Positions 6,163 to 7,513 of a stretch of DNA of 7,513 nt are shown here, piece after piece. Every line of letters begins with the position of its first letter. Position 1 is the first letter of the stretch. The notes under the pieces are model-generated. The model did no database searches. It saw only the letters and a list, made by a program, of their open reading frames with translations, and was not told where the DNA came from. The position numbers were made by a program, and so were the translations under genes. Source of the DNA: Bacilli bacterium (GTDB lineage Bacteria > Bacillota_I > Bacilli_A > RF39 > UBA660); contig JAQVDA010000010.1 in assembly GCA_028698535.1 (NCBI GenBank), positions 1 to 7,513 on the forward strand, given 5' to 3'.

Positions 6163-6918
6163 ATGAAATTGCGAATCCTTTTTCTTAGTGGCTTAGCCGT
6201 TGTAATTATTTTCATTATTTACTTAATTACCCTAGATAAAAAAATATACTATATTGCCCTAGGAGATTCCTTAGCGATTGGTCAAAATCCCTATGGCAGT
6301 ACTGGTTATGGTTATAGTGATTATGTGTCTAATTATCTTGACCAAAAAGAATTGTTAGATTTTTATACCAAGGGCTTTGCGACAAGCGGGCAAAGAGTGA
6401 TTGATTTAATTCAGGATATTGAGGAAAACCGTAAAATTGAAGTTAATGATAAAAGCTTAGGCTTAAAAACGGCCTTAATTAAGGCTGATGTGGTGACTAT
6501 TTCTATTGGGGCAAATGATCTGTTTACCCAAATGGGAATTAATGATATGACTTTTAATCTTGAGCATAAAGATAAAGCCTATAACTATATAGATGAGATA
6601 AATGAAAACTTAGATAAGTTATTAAAGATAATACGGATATATTGTAAGGAAGATATTATTATTGTAGGGTACTATAATCCATTAGCGAAATTATCATCCC
6701 ATTATAGCCGTGAGTTAGAGCCCTTATTCTTATACATTAACGAAAAAACAAAAGAGATAGCGAATCACCATCATGCTTACTTTATTGATATTTATGACAT
6801 TTTTAAAGAAAACCCCGAATATTTACCTAATCCACTGGATATTCATCCATCATCAGCCGGATACGAAGTTATCGCGACTTTAATAACTAGTCTTATCGAA
6901 CGGGAGATAATTAATTAG
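6163..6918 (+). CDS. Membrane-anchored SGNH/GDSL-family hydrolase
   Basis: A 251-residue protein with an N-terminal membrane helix or uncleaved signal anchor (about residues 5-23) and an extracytoplasmic SGNH esterase/acylhydrolase domain. All catalytic blocks are present: block I IALGDSLAIG (31-40, nucleophile Ser36), block II around FATSGQ (72-77, Gly76), block III SIGANDLF (114-121, Asn118) and block V LDIHPSSAGY (225-234, Asp226 and His228). It resembles the Firmicute YpmR/LipL-type lipase-like proteins. The substrate is unknown; an acyl or acetyl ester on a lipid or cell-wall polymer is plausible given its exposure and its position behind murA. The start is ATG 6163: AAGGAG (6149-6154) is 8 bases upstream. 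The in-frame GTG at 6154 overlaps that Shine-Dalgarno and is rejected. It follows murA by 47 bases without a terminator and may be co-transcribed. It stands where B. subtilis has rho and other genes between murA2 and rpmE. Confidence 0.9.
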   Translation: MKLRILFLSGLAVVIIFIIYLITLDKKIYYIALGDSLAIGQNPYGSTGYGYSDYVSNYLDQKELLDFYTKGFATSGQRVIDLIQDIEENRKIEVNDKSLGLKTALIKADVVTISIGANDLFTQMGINDMTFNLEHKDKAYNYIDEINENLDKLLKIIRIYCKEDIIIVGYYNPLAKLSSHYSRELEPLFLYINEKTKEIANHHHAYFIDIYDIFKENPEYLPNPLDIHPSSAGYEVIATLITSLIEREIIN

Positions 6919-6921
6919 AAC

Positions 6922-6950
6922 TTGTCAAAGTCAAATAATATTGTTATAAT
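6922..6950 (+). promoter_or_regulatory. Strong extended -10 promoter for rpmE
   Basis: TTGTCA (6922-6927, 5 of 6), a 17-base spacer and a perfect TATAAT (6945-6950) preceded by the extended -10 TG (6942-6943). Transcription should start near 6957, leaving a leader of about 48 bases. The -35 begins 4 bases after the hydrolase gene stop, so L31 has independent expression, as expected for a ribosomal protein. I see no stable leader hairpin; only a weak AATTA/TAATT pairing is present. Confidence 0.88.
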
Positions 6951-7004
6951 ATAAAAGCTAATTACTGATTAAAATAATTTTCATCAAAACGAAAGGAGAA
7001 TACA

Positions 7005-7214
7005 ATGAAAAATAACATCCATCCTGAGTTCAAGGAATGCGAAGTAGCCTGTGCTTGTGGTAATAAATTTAAAACCCAATCAGTTAAAGAAGTTTTAGAA
7101 ATAGAAGTGTGTTCTGCTTGCCATCCTTTTTATACCGGGCAACAAGGCAAAGCCGCTAAACGCGGTAAAGTGGAAAAATTCAGAAAAAAATATGGTATTC
7201 AAGAAGACGAATAA
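7005..7214 (+). CDS. rpmE: 50S ribosomal protein L31, zinc-binding (C+) form
   Basis: A 69-residue large-subunit protein that helps bridge the 50S and 30S subunits. It opens MKNNIHPEFKE, continues with CACGNKFKT (16-24) and CSACHPFYTGQQG (36-48), and ends FRKKYGI, as in Bacillus RpmE. The zinc ligands are Cys16, Cys18, Cys36 and Cys39, so this is the zinc-containing form and not the Cys-less RpmE2/YtiA type that replaces it under zinc starvation. Cys12 is an extra cysteine outside the zinc motif. The start ATG has AAAGGAG 6 bases upstream (6992-6998). The gene is flanked by its own promoter and terminator, giving a monocistronic unit. In B. subtilis rpmE is also in the murA2-rho-rpmE-prfA neighbourhood. 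Confidence 0.97.
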   Translation: MKNNIHPEFKECEVACACGNKFKTQSVKEVLEIEVCSACHPFYTGQQGKAAKRGKVEKFRKKYGIQEDE

Positions 7215-7228
7215 GGCTTCTTTTTTTT
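7201..7228 (+). terminator. Intrinsic terminator overlapping the rpmE stop
   Basis: AAGAAG (7201-7206) pairs with CTTCTT (7217-7222), with an additional C7208-G7215 pair inside. An uninterrupted run of eight Ts occupies 7221-7228. The upstream arm is made of the last rpmE codons, so the hairpin can form only after the ribosome leaves. The stem is short but the T-run is strong. Confidence 0.72.
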
Positions 7229-7238
7229 CTTTTATTAA

Positions 7239-7247
7239 TGGTATAAT
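7239..7247 (+). promoter_or_regulatory. Extended -10 promoter for rpiB
   Basis: TG (7239-7240), one base, then a perfect TATAAT (7242-7247). The -35 is poor (TTCTTT at 7218-7223, 18-base spacer, inside the terminator T-run), so recognition would rely on the extended -10. Transcription starting near 7254 leaves a very short leader, essentially just the Shine-Dalgarno AAAGGAGGG (7257-7265). Confidence 0.6.
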
Positions 7248-7270
7248 AAAAATAATAAAGGAGGGAGTAT

Positions 7271-7513
7271 ATGACGATTGGTATTGCCAATGATCACCGT
7301 GGTTATCGTTTAAAAAAGATTATCCAAAAACATTTAGAAAATAATAGGTATCAGGTTAAAGATTATGGAACTGGTTCAAATGTAGAAGTTGATTATCCAG
7401 ATTATGCGTTACTAATAGGAGCGGCTATTAACCAGGATGAAATTCATTTCGGCATTGTTATTTGTGGTACTGGTATTGGTATTGCTATAGCTTGTAATAA
7501 AATAAAAGGGCTT
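7271..7513 (+). CDS. rpiB: Ribose-5-phosphate isomerase B, 5' part only
   Basis: The first 81 residues of a RpiB/LacAB-family sugar-phosphate isomerase (about 145-150 residues in full); the rest is beyond the window. RpiB interconverts ribose 5-phosphate and ribulose 5-phosphate in the pentose phosphate pathway, in the cytoplasm. Visible motifs are GIANDHRGYRLK (4-15, with Asp8 and His9 at the phosphate/substrate site), VKDYGT (29-34), VDYPDYA (40-46) and VICGTGIGIAIACNK (63-77), where Cys65 matches the catalytic cysteine and GTGIG forms the anion hole. Galactose-6-phosphate isomerase subunits LacA/LacB share this fold. RpiB is preferred because the gene is alone, next to housekeeping genes, and B. 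subtilis rpiB (ywlF) lies in the same neighbourhood beyond mntP. The Shine-Dalgarno AAAGGAGGG just before the ATG fixes the start. Confidence 0.94.
   Translation, partial: MTIGIANDHRGYRLKKIIQKHLENNRYQVKDYGTGSNVEVDYPDYALLIGAAINQDEIHFGIVICGTGIGIAIACNKIKGL

Noticed and set aside
1..7513. UGA reassigned to tryptophan, suggested by the lack of TGA stops
   Set aside because: Tryptophan is TGG at the positions checked in prmC, spoIIR, fba and the unknown gene. With only nine stops, absence of TGA is unremarkable in an AT-rich Firmicute.
1..7513. CRISPR arrays, insertion sequences, tRNA or rRNA genes, phage attachment sites
   Set aside because: No regularly spaced repeats, transposase motifs, terminal inverted repeats or cloverleaf-like segments were found; nearly all bases are in recognised genes.

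Overview
The window comes from an AT-rich, low-GC Gram-positive bacterium (Bacillota/Firmicutes). The evidence is strong AGGAG-type Shine-Dalgarno sites, sigma-A-like promoters (TTGACA/TATAAT), TAA/TAG stops, and a housekeeping gene set that in Bacillus subtilis sits in one chromosomal neighbourhood (fbaA, murA2, rpmE, prfA, prmC, spoIIR, mntP, rpiB). A spoIIR gene implies that the lineage is, or descends from, an endospore former. Sequence divergence in several proteins (the aldolase, the unusual PRFETE motif in PrmC, a short SpoIIR) suggests a lineage well away from Bacillus itself, possibly an uncultured Bacilli, Erysipelotrichia or Mollicutes-related clade; that placement is inference. Trp is encoded by TGG wherever checked, so there is no sign of UGA recoding.

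Layout: all genes are on the + strand and tightly packed, with no gap over about 150 bases. Bases 1-2387 hold prfA (3' end only), prmC, spoIIR and mntP, with no convincing terminator between the first three. RF1 and the methyltransferase that modifies its GGQ glutamine are adjacent, 3 bases apart. Next is a 463-residue single-pass membrane protein that I do not recognise (2437-3828), in its own transcription unit: a near-perfect sigma-A promoter overlapping the end of mntP, and a strong 12-bp-stem terminator. Then come class II fructose-bisphosphate aldolase (3947-4798), MurA (4868-6115) and a membrane-anchored SGNH/GDSL hydrolase (6163-6918). Finally there is ribosomal protein L31 with its own extended -10 promoter and terminator (6922-7228), and the 5' end of rpiB (7271 to the window end).

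How the genes relate: prfA/prmC/rpmE serve translation, fba and rpiB serve glycolysis and the pentose phosphate pathway, murA starts peptidoglycan precursor synthesis, spoIIR signals forespore to mother cell, and mntP probably exports Mn2+. There is no obvious single new system. The most interesting items are the unknown bitopic protein, a hairpin that hides the mntP ribosome binding site, a palindromic AAG-TAT-CTT motif shared by the regions upstream of murA and the SGNH hydrolase gene, and the rearranged but recognisable Bacillus-type gene neighbourhood.
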